A program made the position numbers and the translations under genes. Source: an uncultured Actinomyces sp. (GTDB lineage Bacteria > Actinomycetota > Actinomycetes > Actinomycetales > Actinomycetaceae). From it: DNA of 51,099 nucleotides. Under the pieces are notes generated by a model. It did no database searches, was not told the DNA's origin, and saw nothing but the letters and a program-made list of their open reading frames with translations. The DNA is taken from contig CALEXZ010000042.1 of assembly GCA_937926195.1 (NCBI GenBank), forward strand, positions 1-51,099. The letters run 5' to 3'. This document shows, piece after piece, positions 17,612-27,047 of the stretch. How positions within the stretch are numbered: the stretch's first letter is position 1; every line of letters begins with the position of its first letter.

Positions 17612-19161
17612 GCACCGCCCGTCGTCCCCTCGCTCGCCGTACCGCTGCTACCGCCTGCGCCCTGGTCCTGGCCGCCGTCGGCCTCGTCGGCTGCGCCACC
17701 GAGCGCCTCGGGGGCGGGGGCGGCTCCGACGACGCCTGCGCGGCGCTCGCCGAGACCTACGGGAGCTTCCCGGAGGGCACCACCGTCACGATCGCCACCC
17801 CGTTCAGTGGTGAGGAGGCGACCGCCTTCGACGCCTCCCTCGCCGCCTTCGCCGAGTGCACGGGGATCACCGTCGTGCAGGAGGGCTCGGACACGCTGGA
17901 GCAGGGCCTGCGCGACGCCCTGCCCAGCCCCACGCCACAGGCGACGGGCACCGCCGCACCGAGCCTGGCCGCGCAGACGGCGACGCCGACACCCAGCGGC
18001 GACGAGGAGACCGTGGCCGCCACGGAGGCTGGCGCAGAGGCGCCGAGCTCCTCCAACGCCGACCTTGCTGTCGTCCCGCAGCCCGGTCTCATCGCCGAGC
18101 TCGCCCGGGCGGGGCTCGTGGCGCAGATGCCCGAGGCCGTGGCCGCCAACATCGAGCTCGGCTGGGAGCACGTGTGGGCCGAGGCCGGGACCGTCGACGG
18201 CACCCTCTACGCCGCCCCCCTCATGGCGAGCGTGAAGTCCTTCGTGTGGTACTCGCCCGCCGCCTTCGACAAGGCCGGGTACGAGGTCCCCACGAGCTGG
18301 GAGGAGCTGGTCTCCCTCACCCAGCGGATCGCCGCGGACCACCCCGAGGGCGACGTCGTCCCCTGGTGCCTGGGTGCCTCCGACGGCCCCAACACCGGCT
18401 GGCCGCTGTCCGACTGGCTTGAGGACGCTCTGCTCGCCACCGAGGGCACGGCCGCCTACGACGCCTGGGCCCACCACGGCGTGCCGCTCGACGACCGCCG
18501 CGCCGTCGCCGCCCTGAGCGCCCTCGACCGGCTGCTGCTCACCGACGGCCACGTCGCCGGCGGCGGGCAGGGCGCCGTCACCACCACCGTGGAGGAGGTC
18601 GGCGAGCAGCTCGTCTCCGGCTCCTGCCTCATGCTCCACGCCTCCAGCTCCTTCGAGACCCTCCTGCCGCAGGGCACCGTCGTGACCGACGGCGAGGACA
18701 CGCAGGCCCAGGGCGTGTCCACCTTCCTGCTGCCCTCCATCGACGACGGCGAGGACGCTGTGCTCGTGGGCGGCGACTACCTCGTGGACCTCGTGGCGCG
18801 CCCGCAGGACGGGGAGGACGGTGACAGCGCCGGGGCCGAGGCCAGCACCTCTGAGGCTGAGGTCGCAGTCATGAGCTATCTCACGAGCGCCCAGTGGGCC
18901 GCCGAGAGGGTCTCCATGGGTGGGGTCGCCTCCGCCAACCGCGGCGCCCGGGACGTCGAGGGCTCCTCGCCGGTGGCCCAGGCGGCCTCCGACATCCTCC
19001 AGTCGCGCCAGTCCGTCATCCGCTTCGACGCCTCCGACACGATGCCCTCCCAGGTGGGCACGCGCGCCCTGTGGGACGCCCTCGTGGCCTGGGCCAAGGG
19101 CGACACCGATGCCGCCAGGGCCCTGAGGCAGGCGGAGGAGGCCTGGCCCTCCGGGCGCTGA
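17608..19161 (+). CDS. extracellular solute-binding lipoprotein (ABC sugar type)
   Basis: The 517-residue precursor has a lipoprotein signal ending VGLVGCATE. The mature part has a family 1 solute-binding layout: VTIATPFSGEEATAFDASLAAF, VVPQPGLIAELARAGL, WYSPAAFDKAGYEVPTSWEEL. I start it at the ATG overlapping the HAD stop, preceded by GGAGGAAC; the longer frame is a shadow of the HAD gene. An inserted Thr/Pro/Ala-rich linker at about 110-145 is unusual. No permease or ATPase genes adjoin it, so it is an orphan binding protein and its partner lies elsewhere. Confidence 0.8.
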   Translation: MSTARRPLARRTAATACALVLAAVGLVGCATERLGGGGGSDDACAALAETYGSFPEGTTVTIATPFSGEEATAFDASLAAFAECTGITVVQEGSDTLEQGLRDALPSPTPQATGTAAPSLAAQTATPTPSGDEETVAATEAGAEAPSSSNADLAVVPQPGLIAELARAGLVAQMPEAVAANIELGWEHVWAEAGTVDGTLYAAPLMASVKSFVWYSPAAFDKAGYEVPTSWEELVSLTQRIAADHPEGDVVPWCLGASDGPNTGWPLSDWLEDALLATEGTAAYDAWAHHGVPLDDRRAVAALSALDRLLLTDGHVAGGGQGAVTTTVEEVGEQLVSGSCLMLHASSSFETLLPQGTVVTDGEDTQAQGVSTFLLPSIDDGEDAVLVGGDYLVDLVARPQDGEDGDSAGAEASTSEAEVAVMSYLTSAQWAAERVSMGGVASANRGARDVEGSSPVAQAASDILQSRQSVIRFDASDTMPSQVGTRALWDALVAWAKGDTDAARALRQAEEAWPSGR

Positions 19162-19195
19162 GCGTCCGCCTCGGTCCCGATTCGGTTCCGGCACG

Positions 19196-19236
19196 CCCGC
19201 AGGCCCGACCTCCGTCAGCGGGGGCGGGCCCGCGGG
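19196..19236. terminator. bidirectional terminator between convergent genes
   Basis: A 12-bp hairpin with one mismatch (CCCGCAGGCCCG against CGGGCCCGCGGG) with a 17-nt loop separates the solute-binding gene from the GH38 gene. Confidence 0.6.
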
Positions 19237-19246
19237 GCTCTTGTGC

Positions 19247-22200
19247 TCAGCGGCGCAGACGCAGCGTGATGATCTGGAAGGGCCTCATCTCGAAGGAGAC
19301 GCCTGCCTCCGGCCCCTCGCAGGGGGTGAGCCCGACGTCGTCGCAGGGCCGCTCCAGCAGGTCCACCGCGGTGACGGAGGCGACCGGGAAGCCGGCGCTG
19401 ACCCGAGCGCGGGTGCGGGCACCGAGTGACTCGTACAGGCGCACGATGACGTCGCCGGAACGGTCCTGAGCGAGCTTGACCGCCTCGACGACGACCCCCT
19501 CACCGTCCACACGAAGGAGCGGGTCGACGCCGTGGGCGCCGCGGACCTCCCGTGTGCCGAGGTTGAGCGCGTAGCCCTCCTGGACGGCGTCGGAGATCGA
19601 CGCGCCCGGGCGCAGCACGACCGACAGCCTGTGCCTGCCCTGGTCTGCCTCCGGGTCCGGGAAGAGCGGTGCCCTCACGAGGGACAGGCGCACCGTCGTC
19701 GTCGGGCGGCCGGCCGCGTCGGTGCCGCGGGTGACGTCGTGCCCGTAGGTCGAGTCGTTGAGGACGGCGACGCCGTACCCGGGCTCGGCGACGTGGATCC
19801 AGCGGTGGGCGCAGATCTCGTAGCGGGCCGCGTCCCAGGAGGTGTTGCGGTGGGCGGGCCGGGCGACGTGCCCGAACTGCATCTCGGAGGTGGACTCTGC
19901 GGCCATGAGGTCCACGGGGAAGGCCAGCTTGAGGAGCTTCTGGCGCTCGTGCCAGTCGATGTCGAAGGACAGGGCGACCTGCGCGCATCCCGCGCGGAGG
20001 ATGATCTCCTCGGTCAGGGTCGACGCCTCCCCCACAGGCCGCTCGATGCGTACGCGGGCGCAGCCCGGCTCCTGGGCGACGGTCAGTGAGGTCACCGCGG
20101 TGACGTCCTCCACCACGTTGCGGTACTCGGGGTCGATGTCCCACGCGTCCCACTGGCGTGGCACGTCGCGGTGCAGCTGGAGCAGCGCCGCCCGCGTCTG
20201 CGGGGGCAGCACCTCCCGCTCCGCCTCCCGGTCGAGCACGGAGCTGATCGTCCCGTCCGCCTCGATGACCACCCGCAGGAGCCCGTTGTCGAGCACGAGG
20301 GACTCGCCCTGCTCGACGCTCACCGAGCCGTGCGGCGCCTCCGGCTCGCCGATGGCCAGGGAGGGGACGCCGTCCTGCGTCGACGGGGCGGCGTTGAGCC
20401 GCAGGAGTCGGTCTCCCTCACCGGTCAGGGCACGGGCGCTGGAGGCGATGACGTCCTCCAGGACGGCCGTGACCTCGGCGTACTCCTGCTCGACACGGTC
20501 GTAGACCCAGCCGATGCACGAGCCGGGGAGGATGTCGTGGAACTGGTTGCGCAGCACCGTGCGCCAGCACTCCCGGAGCTCCTCGTAGGGGTAGGCCAGG
20601 CCCTGGCGCACGGCGGCGGTCGCCGCCCACAGCTCGGCCTCGCGCAGCAGGTGCTCGCTGCGCCGGTTACCCTGCTTCGTGCGCAGCTGGGAGGTGTAGG
20701 TACCGCGGTGGAACTGCAGGTACATCTCACCGGTCCACACCGGCCGGTCGACGAACTCCTCCTCGGTGCGGGCGAAGAACGTGTTCGGGCTGGCGATCTC
20801 GACGGTCGGCACCCCCTCAAGGTCCTTGAAGCGGGCGGCGGCCGCGAGCATCTCCCGGGTGGGGCCGCCACCGCCGTCGCCCCACCCGAAGGGCACGATC
20901 GAGGAGGTGGCCAGGCCCTTCTCCGCGAAGTTCTCCTCGGCGTGGACGAGCTCGGCGGCGCTCAGGCAGGCGTTGTAGGTGTCCACGGGCGGGAAGTGGG
21001 CCAGGACGCGTGAGCCGTCGATGCCCTCCCAGTCGAAGGTGTGGTGCGGCATCGTGTCGCTGTCGTTCCACGACAGCTTCTGCGACAGGAACCAGCGGGA
21101 CCCGACGCCGCGGATGATCTGCGGCAGGGACCCGGTGTAGCCGAAGGAGTCTGGCAGCCACACGTCCGTGGTCTCGACACCGAACTCCTCCATGAAGAAG
21201 GTCTTGCCCTCGATCATCTGCCGGGCCATGGCCTCGGAGCCGGGCATGTTGGTGTCCGACTCCAGCCACATGCTGCCCACGGGGATGAAGCGCCCTTCGG
21301 CGACGCGCTGGCGGATCCGTTCAAAGAGCTCGGGCTGCTCCTCCTTGACCCACAGGTACTGCTGGGCGGAGGAGCAGGCGAAGACGAAGTCGGGGTCGTG
21401 GTCCATGAGCTCGAGGACCGAGGCGAAGGTGCGCACGCACTTGCGCTTGGTCTCGCGCACGGGCCAGAGCCAGGCGGAGTCGATGTGGGCGTGCCCGGTG
21501 GCCATGACGTGGTGCGCGGAGGCCGAGGCGGGTGAGGCCAGGACCTCGGCCAGCGCCGCGCGGGCGGCCGCGGCGCTCGCCGACACGTTGCGGGGGTCGA
21601 TGCGGTCGATCGCACGCTCCAGAGCCACGTCGATCGAGGCGCGGCGGGCGGAGGAGGGCGGCAGCACGGAGACCAGCTGCAGCAGGACGGTGAGGTCCTG
21701 GGCGAGCTCCCACACCTCGGTGTCCCGCAGGGCGACGTCGACGCGCCGCAGGGTGTACTGGTGCTCCTTGGGTGCGGTCTCGACCCGGCCCAGGAGGGTG
21801 GGACGGTAGCTGCCCTCGCCGGGCAGCGTGGGGTCGGATCCCTGGACGTTGGGGTTGGAGGCGGCCTCGATGTAGACGTCGACGGCGTCGGGCTCCCTGG
21901 CCCACGGCACGGCCTGGTTGAGCGGGTTGACCGCCTTGACGGCGGAGCCGTCCGGGCGCCGGACCAGGCCCTCGGCCTGGAAGCCGGGCTGCGTGGAGGT
22001 GAAGCCGAGGTCGATGACGAGCTCGACGTCGAAGCCGTCGCAATGACGCCAGTGGGCGGGGACACGGCCTGTCGCGTGGAGCCACGTCGTGCCCCACGGC
22101 AGCCCCCAGGGGGTGCCGGTGGTCATCGGCGCGTAGCTCGCGCCCACGGCCTCGGCGAAGGCGACGGGCTCCCCCGGCGCCTCCCACGCGGTCAGCTGCA

Positions 22201-22294
22201 GCGGGAGGGTCTCGGCGTAGACGGCCGCCTGCACCTGCTCGTGGAGCATGCGGTGAGCACGGCGCTCAGTGAGATCAGGGTTGGAGTGGGTCAT
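19247..22294 (-). CDS. alpha-mannosidase, glycoside hydrolase family 38
   Basis: The 1015-residue cytosolic enzyme (no signal peptide) releases mannose from alpha-mannosides. GH38 features are clear: TGHAHIDSAWLWPVRET (zinc-binding His and Asp), SSAQQYLWVKEEQPELFERI, VGSMWLESDTNMPG, and WLPDSFGYTGSLPQI with the nucleophile Asp. Length is typical of the bacterial/class II cytosolic enzymes. It ends a four-gene minus-strand operon: binding protein, two permeases, mannosidase, with gaps of 18 bases or less. The context suggests that imported manno-oligosaccharides, for example from host N-glycans or yeast mannan, are hydrolysed inside the cell. Confidence 0.94.
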   Translation of the reverse strand: MTHSNPDLTERRAHRMLHEQVQAAVYAETLPLQLTAWEAPGEPVAFAEAVGASYAPMTTGTPWGLPWGTTWLHATGRVPAHWRHCDGFDVELVIDLGFTSTQPGFQAEGLVRRPDGSAVKAVNPLNQAVPWAREPDAVDVYIEAASNPNVQGSDPTLPGEGSYRPTLLGRVETAPKEHQYTLRRVDVALRDTEVWELAQDLTVLLQLVSVLPPSSARRASIDVALERAIDRIDPRNVSASAAAARAALAEVLASPASASAHHVMATGHAHIDSAWLWPVRETKRKCVRTFASVLELMDHDPDFVFACSSAQQYLWVKEEQPELFERIRQRVAEGRFIPVGSMWLESDTNMPGSEAMARQMIEGKTFFMEEFGVETTDVWLPDSFGYTGSLPQIIRGVGSRWFLSQKLSWNDSDTMPHHTFDWEGIDGSRVLAHFPPVDTYNACLSAAELVHAEENFAEKGLATSSIVPFGWGDGGGGPTREMLAAAARFKDLEGVPTVEIASPNTFFARTEEEFVDRPVWTGEMYLQFHRGTYTSQLRTKQGNRRSEHLLREAELWAATAAVRQGLAYPYEELRECWRTVLRNQFHDILPGSCIGWVYDRVEQEYAEVTAVLEDVIASSARALTGEGDRLLRLNAAPSTQDGVPSLAIGEPEAPHGSVSVEQGESLVLDNGLLRVVIEADGTISSVLDREAEREVLPPQTRAALLQLHRDVPRQWDAWDIDPEYRNVVEDVTAVTSLTVAQEPGCARVRIERPVGEASTLTEEIILRAGCAQVALSFDIDWHERQKLLKLAFPVDLMAAESTSEMQFGHVARPAHRNTSWDAARYEICAHRWIHVAEPGYGVAVLNDSTYGHDVTRGTDAAGRPTTTVRLSLVRAPLFPDPEADQGRHRLSVVLRPGASISDAVQEGYALNLGTREVRGAHGVDPLLRVDGEGVVVEAVKLAQDRSGDVIVRLYESLGARTRARVSAGFPVASVTAVDLLERPCDDVGLTPCEGPEAGVSFEMRPFQIITLRLRR

Positions 22295-22312
22295 GGTGAC
22301 GTCCTTGTCTTG

Positions 22313-23179
22313 TCAGCCCTTGACCGCGCCGGCCATGGCAAAGCTGTTGCCCAGGCGCATCTGTGTGATGACGTAGAGCAGGACCGCGGGCAGGGAGTAG
22401 AGGATGGAGAAGGCGGCGAGCTTGCCGTAGGCGATCGCGCCGTACATGCCGAAGAAGTTGTAGATAGCCACGGCGGCGGGCTGGTTCTCGGAGGAGAACA
22501 GCAGGATGAAGGGGACGAAGAAGTTCCCCCACGCCCCCGTGAAGACGAAGATGAACACGACGGCGATGCCGGGCCTCATGAGAGGCACGACGACGCGCCA
22601 CAGGGCGGTCATGGCGGAGGCGCCGTCGACCCACGACGCCTCCTCGAGTGAGACGGGCACGGAGTCCATGAAGTTCTTCATCATCCAGATCGCCATGGGA
22701 AGCGACGTCGACGCCATGAACACGACGGTCCCCGCCAGGGAGTCCAGCAGCTTGAAGGAGACGAAGAGCGAGTAGACCGGCACCATGAGCGCGGTGATGG
22801 GCAGGCACGTGCCGAACAGGACCGTGTACATGAAGCCCTTGTTGAAACGGATGCGGTAGCGCGACAGGGGGTAGGCGGCCAGCAGCGAGACGATGATCGT
22901 GAGCGCCGCGGTGCCCAGGGAGATGACGAAGGAGTTCCACAGCGGCCGGAAGGTCTGCTCGGGCGTGAGGATCTCGGTGAAGTTGTCGGCGGTCCAGACC
23001 TGGGGGATCCGCACGCTGAGGGTGGCGGCGTCGTCGAGGGAGGCCAGGACGAGCCAGACCAGCGGCAGGATGAAGGCGAGGCCGACGAGCAGGAGGACCG
23101 CTGTGGCCGTCACGCGCAGGCCGCGGCCACGGGGTGAGGCGAGGCGGGCGGAGCCGCCGAAGGAGCTGCGTGCGCTCAT
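22313..23179 (-). CDS. carbohydrate ABC transporter permease (MalG type)
   Basis: The 288-residue protein has about six membrane segments and the MalG-family EAA loop EEASWVDGASAMTALWRVVVPLMRPG. It is the second permease of a CUT1-type importer. I start it at MSARSSFGG, two bases after the upstream permease stop; the much longer frame runs through that permease as a shadow. It pairs with the permease and binding protein upstream. No ATPase is encoded here, as usual for CUT1 systems that share an MsiK-type ATPase. Confidence 0.9.
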   Translation of the reverse strand: MSARSSFGGSARLASPRGRGLRVTATAVLLLVGLAFILPLVWLVLASLDDAATLSVRIPQVWTADNFTEILTPEQTFRPLWNSFVISLGTAALTIIVSLLAAYPLSRYRIRFNKGFMYTVLFGTCLPITALMVPVYSLFVSFKLLDSLAGTVVFMASTSLPMAIWMMKNFMDSVPVSLEEASWVDGASAMTALWRVVVPLMRPGIAVVFIFVFTGAWGNFFVPFILLFSSENQPAAVAIYNFFGMYGAIAYGKLAAFSILYSLPAVLLYVITQMRLGNSFAMAGAVKG

Positions 23180-23181
23180 GG

Positions 23182-24108
23182 TCACTCGACCTCCGGCCTG
23201 AGGACGCGGGCGTAGACGATGGAGAAGAGGGCGCCGATGACGAGCGTGACGGTGGCGATGGCTGAGCCGTAGCCGATCTGCGAGAACTTGAAGGCCTCCT
23301 GGTAGGCCAGCACCGGCAGGATCGAGGAGCGTGTGCCCGGCCCCCCACCGGTCATGACGAAGATGAGGGTGAAGACGCCCAGGGTCTGCAGGGTCGTCAG
23401 CATGAGGTTCGTGGCGATGGTGCGGCGGATGATCGGCAGGGAGATCCGGAAGAAGGACTGGAGGGCGCCGGCGCCGTCGATCTGGGCGGATTCCTTGATC
23501 TCCGGGGGGATGTCCGCCAGGGCGGCGTTGTAGTTCATCATGGAGAAGGCGGTGCCGCGCCAGATGTTGGCGAGGATGACGGAGAGCATCGGGAAGGTCA
23601 CGAGCCAGGCGGGGCCGTCCAGGCCGATGGCGTCGAGGATCGCGTTGAGCGTGCCGTCGGTGTGGAAGAAGGCGTAGCAGGCGAAGGCGGCGACGATCTC
23701 GGGCATGACCCAGGCCCCCACGATGCAGGCGCCGACCGCGCTGGACACGCTTCGGGGTGTGTGCCGCATGAGGACCGCGACGAACATGCCCAGGACGTTC
23801 TGCCCGATGATGGCCGAGCCGAGGAGGAAGGCGAGCGTGAGCAGGACCGAGGTGTAGAAGTCGGGGTCCGAGAGGAGGGAGACGTAGTTGTCGACGCCGA
23901 CGAAGTCGGGGTTGACCGCCTTGTGCCCGCTCATGGTGCGGTTGGTGAAGGCGCCGTAGAAGGCGTAGGCGACGGGACCGGCCATGAAGGTCAGCAGCAT
24001 GAGGGTCGCGGGCAGGAGCGGGAGCTCGCGCCTGAGTGCTCTGCGGGTGTGCCGACGCCGGGAGGTGCCTCCCGCCGTCGGCGCACCGCAGGTGGGTGGC
24101 TGGTGCAT
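23182..24108 (-). CDS. carbohydrate ABC transporter permease (MalF type)
   Basis: This 308-residue permease has six or so membrane segments and the EAA motif EIKESAQIDGAGALQSFFRISLPIIR. It starts within the stop of the binding-protein gene (ATGA overlap), indicating translational coupling. An N-terminal His/Arg/Thr-rich cytoplasmic tail of about 25 residues precedes the first membrane segment. It forms a heterodimer with the following MalG-type permease. Confidence 0.9.
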   Translation of the reverse strand: MHQPPTCGAPTAGGTSRRRHTRRALRRELPLLPATLMLLTFMAGPVAYAFYGAFTNRTMSGHKAVNPDFVGVDNYVSLLSDPDFYTSVLLTLAFLLGSAIIGQNVLGMFVAVLMRHTPRSVSSAVGACIVGAWVMPEIVAAFACYAFFHTDGTLNAILDAIGLDGPAWLVTFPMLSVILANIWRGTAFSMMNYNAALADIPPEIKESAQIDGAGALQSFFRISLPIIRRTIATNLMLTTLQTLGVFTLIFVMTGGGPGTRSSILPVLAYQEAFKFSQIGYGSAIATVTLVIGALFSIVYARVLRPEVE

Positions 24109-25493
24109 CAGCCCGCCTGGACCATGTCGTCGCCGACGATGCCCACCAGGCTCTTGTCATAGGTGGCGGTGGCCTCCTCGGGTGAGGCCCCGCCGGTGAC
24201 GACGTCCTCGCAGGCGATCTGGATGCTGCCGGAGATCTGGGAGTAGTCGGGGGTGGCGGGGCGGAAGTGCGTGTACTGCACGAGGCCGGAGAAGAACTCG
24301 AAGGAGGAGTTGCCGGTGAGGTACTCGTCCATCTCGGCGACGTCGGAGCGGACGGCGATGAGCGAGTTCTCGGTGTAGTACTTCAGGGCGTTCTCCTTGT
24401 TGAGGGCGAGGGCGATGAAGTCGAAGGCGGCCTGAGGGTTCTTCGTCTGGGAGCCAATGGAGAGGGCCCAGCCGCCGGACATCGAGGTGAAGCCCGGGTC
24501 CTCGCCCTTCTGTGTGGGCATGGCCGCGTAGCCGATGGTCTCCTCCCACTCCGGCCAGGCGTTGTCACCGGTGATCCACCCGCCGGGCAGCCAGGAGCCG
24601 TCGACGCACATGGCGACCCGGCCCTGCGGCAGGAGCTCGGTGGCGATGCGCGAGCCGATGTTGGCGTCGAGCGCCGTGTCGAGGCCGGGGGCGAGGCCCT
24701 CGTCGTAGATTGTCTTGAGGAAGGTCAGTGCGTCCTTGAAGCCCTGGGAGCCGGTGACCCACTTCTTGGTGTCGGTGTCGTAGAGGGTGTCCTGTGTGCC
24801 GTACAGCAGCATCTCGAAGGACTGCATCGCGGTTCCTTCGCCGAAGGCCTTGGAGGCGTACATGTTGAAGGGGATGACGTCGGGCAGCGCGGTCTTGAGG
24901 ATGCGGGCGGTCTGGAGGATGTCGTCCCAGGTCCTGGGCTGCCACGTGTCAGAGATCCCGGCCTGGGCGAAGAGCTTCTTGTTGTAGAAGATGCCGCGGG
25001 TGTCGGTGCCCAGGGAGATGCCGTAGAGCTTGTCGTCCTCGCCCTTGCCGGCCTCCTTGACGGAGTCGAGGAACATGTCCCAGTCCTCCCACGTCGCGAC
25101 GTACTCGTCGATCGGGTGGAGGTAGCCGGCCGCGACGTCGGTGCGGATCTGGAAGGCGTCCTCGTAGATGATGTCAGGGGCGGTGTCCGGCGAGCCGTTC
25201 ATGAGGGCGAGCTTGGTGAAGTAGCTGTCCTGCTCCGCCTCGATGGGGATGAGCTCGATGGTGACTGTGGACTGGGAGGCCTCGTACTCCTCCTTGACCT
25301 TGGTGAGCAGGCGATCGAGCTGCTGGAACGCAGCGGTCTTCTGGTACACGACGCGCAGGGTGTTCTCGCTGCGCGACGAGCTGCTCGTGCCTGAGCAGGC
25401 GGTGAGGGCGCCGGCCGCTGCGAGGGCGATGGCGCCGCCGAGCAGCATGCGTCGGCTCGGGGTGATCTGGGACAGACAAGGGGTGGGGGTCAT
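24108..25493 (-). CDS. sugar ABC transporter substrate-binding lipoprotein
   Basis: The 461-residue lipoprotein has SRRMLLGGAIALAAAGALTAC, given in two parts: a twin-arginine-like SRR and lipobox LTAC. The mature protein has CUT1 binding-protein features (DIIYEDAFQIRTDVAAG, YGISLGTDTRGIFYNKKLF, GRVAMCVDGSWLPGG). I start at MTPTPC, with AAGGAG eight bases before; the frame adds 11 residues upstream. It is the first gene of the mannoside operon and probably binds manno-oligosaccharide, inferred from the linked GH38 enzyme. Confidence 0.9.
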   Translation of the reverse strand: MTPTPCLSQITPSRRMLLGGAIALAAAGALTACSGTSSSSRSENTLRVVYQKTAAFQQLDRLLTKVKEEYEASQSTVTIELIPIEAEQDSYFTKLALMNGSPDTAPDIIYEDAFQIRTDVAAGYLHPIDEYVATWEDWDMFLDSVKEAGKGEDDKLYGISLGTDTRGIFYNKKLFAQAGISDTWQPRTWDDILQTARILKTALPDVIPFNMYASKAFGEGTAMQSFEMLLYGTQDTLYDTDTKKWVTGSQGFKDALTFLKTIYDEGLAPGLDTALDANIGSRIATELLPQGRVAMCVDGSWLPGGWITGDNAWPEWEETIGYAAMPTQKGEDPGFTSMSGGWALSIGSQTKNPQAAFDFIALALNKENALKYYTENSLIAVRSDVAEMDEYLTGNSSFEFFSGLVQYTHFRPATPDYSQISGSIQIACEDVVTGGASPEEATATYDKSLVGIVGDDMVQAG

Positions 25494-25640
25494 CTCCGGA
25501 GCTCCTTTGCACCGAGGGGCATCCACTCTGGATACCAGGACCGATTAACTGCACCAGATGGACAAAATAGTGTCAACGGCCACAGTGGGCCCGTTATCGT
25601 TCCGTTATATTCTTGTTGTCCCGCGGTCGGAAAGGGGCTG
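25494..25640 (-). promoter_or_regulatory. mannoside operon promoter region with dyad and 11-bp repeats
   Basis: On the minus strand a consensus -35 TTGACA is at 25576-25571. A dyad GACA-n6-TGTC (25561-25574) overlaps it. Further upstream CCGTTAT occurs twice at an 11-bp spacing (25591-25597, 25602-25608). These are candidate sites for the ROK repressor encoded just upstream. A -10 is not obvious. Confidence 0.45.
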
Positions 25641-26939
25641 TCACCAGGAGGGCGGGCCGTACGAGCGTCGCGCGGACCAGTCCCTCACGGTGGGTGACGT
25701 CGTGCCGAGCACGGACTCCAGGACGAGGCACGCGGCACCGATCGTGCCCACGTTGCGGCCCATCGACGAGGTGCGGATCGAGATCGGACGGGCGGCGCCG
25801 TGGATGGTGTGCCCGGCCAGGCGCGTGCGCAGCGTCGGGAGCATGAGGTCCGCAGCCGACTCCCACACGAGGCCGGCCATGACGACCGTCGAGATGTCGA
25901 GGACCTCGGTGACCGCCAGCGTCGTCGCCGCCAGGGTCTCACCGGCCCCCTCGAACAGGGTGCGTGCCACGTGGTCCCCGTCGTGGGCCAGAGCGATGAG
26001 TGCCGTGAGGTTGTCACTGATGGGGCGAGGGTCCCAGGTATCGGTCGGGTACGGTAGGGCGATGCCACGATCCCGTGCCCGCAGCGTGAGTATCCGCTCG
26101 CTCAGGGAGTCGCCGAGGAAGTGGTCGCCGGCGCTGCCGGCGTAGGGGTTGCCGGGAAGGTGCATCGTCTCGCCCGCGTTGCCCGTCTGCCCGCGCAGTA
26201 CCCGGCCGTCGATGACGGTGGCCATGCCCGTGCCGGCACCCATGTAGAGCAGGACGAAGGTGTCGCCCTCGTGCGCCTCACCGGTCCACAGGTGCCCCTG
26301 GGCCATCGCGGGCAGGTCCTTGTCGATGAGCACGAGGTGGCCGGTCGCCTCAGCGAGCAGGCGCCGCAACGGGACCGTGCCGAGGTCGGGAAGCAGCGGA
26401 GGCGACGTCGTGCCCGCCTCGTGGTTGACGGGACCGGGCACGGCCAGGCCGATGCCGAACAACGCCTCGGACGGCACCCCGGACCGGGAGCACAGCCCCT
26501 CCACCGTGCGGTGCGCGTGCGCGACGATCGCGTCCGCCTCGACAGGTGACGGCAGCGGGCCGTGGTGCTCGGCGACGATACGGCCGAGCAGGTCCACGAC
26601 GACGATGCTGAGCTCGGAGGGGTCGAGGTGGATGCCAGCCGCGTATCCGCCGGACGGGTTGAGCTCCAGGACGGTCCCCGGGCGCCCGCGCCCCTCGCCC
26701 TCGGGCGGGATGACTCCGGTCTCGCGCAGCAGCCTCTCGTCCAGCAGGTCGCGGGTGGTGTTCGAGACCGTCTGGGGGGTGATCCCGGTGGAGCGGCTGA
26801 TCTGCGCGCGGGTCAGCCCGCCCTCGGCCCTGCGGATGGACTCGAGGATGAGCGCTCGCGTGGGAGACACGGGGCGGGAGCAGGCGTGTGGGCGCATACC
26901 TGGAGTCCGTTCCTGATAGGGCTGACGGTCCTCGCTCAT
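25641..26939 (-). CDS. ROK family transcriptional repressor
   Basis: The 432-residue protein joins an N-terminal winged helix (SPTRALILESIRRAEGGLTRAQISRSTGITPQTVS, residues about 25-60) to a ROK sugar-kinase-like domain (GIGLAVPGPVNHEAGTT, LLYMGAGTGMATVIDGRVLRG). The zinc-binding CxCGxxGC motif expected after GxxGE in many ROK proteins is absent: NAGETMHLPGNPYAGSAGDHF has no cysteine. ROK repressors such as NagC or Mlc release DNA on binding a sugar or sugar phosphate. Placed between the mannoside operon and the isomerase, it very likely controls both. Start chosen at MSEDRQ with AAGGGA upstream. Confidence 0.87.
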   Translation of the reverse strand: MSEDRQPYQERTPGMRPHACSRPVSPTRALILESIRRAEGGLTRAQISRSTGITPQTVSNTTRDLLDERLLRETGVIPPEGEGRGRPGTVLELNPSGGYAAGIHLDPSELSIVVVDLLGRIVAEHHGPLPSPVEADAIVAHAHRTVEGLCSRSGVPSEALFGIGLAVPGPVNHEAGTTSPPLLPDLGTVPLRRLLAEATGHLVLIDKDLPAMAQGHLWTGEAHEGDTFVLLYMGAGTGMATVIDGRVLRGQTGNAGETMHLPGNPYAGSAGDHFLGDSLSERILTLRARDRGIALPYPTDTWDPRPISDNLTALIALAHDGDHVARTLFEGAGETLAATTLAVTEVLDISTVVMAGLVWESAADLMLPTLRTRLAGHTIHGAARPISIRTSSMGRNVGTIGAACLVLESVLGTTSPTVRDWSARRSYGPPSW

Positions 26940-26946
26940 TATGGGT

Positions 26947-26974
26947 CCCTTGCTCGTGTGAAGGGGCACAAGGG
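26947..26974. promoter_or_regulatory. candidate ROK operator between divergent genes
   Basis: An imperfect palindrome has outer arms CCCTTG/CAAGGG (26947-26952, 26969-26974) and inner arms TGTG/CACA. It lies eight bases upstream of the ROK ATG and before a -10-like TACGGT (26990-26995) for the isomerase gene, so one bound repressor could affect both directions. Confidence 0.4.
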
Positions 26975-27047
26975 GGCCGGGCGCTGCGATACGGTGTGCC
27001 CCGGAGGCCGGACACCGTCGTCGGGCCGCGCATCGAAGGAGATCGTC

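Noticed and set aside
22313..24160. 615-residue frame that would fuse the two sugar permeases
   Set aside because: Its first half is an out-of-frame Arg/Pro/His-rich shadow of the MalF-type permease; the real MalG-type gene starts at 23179.
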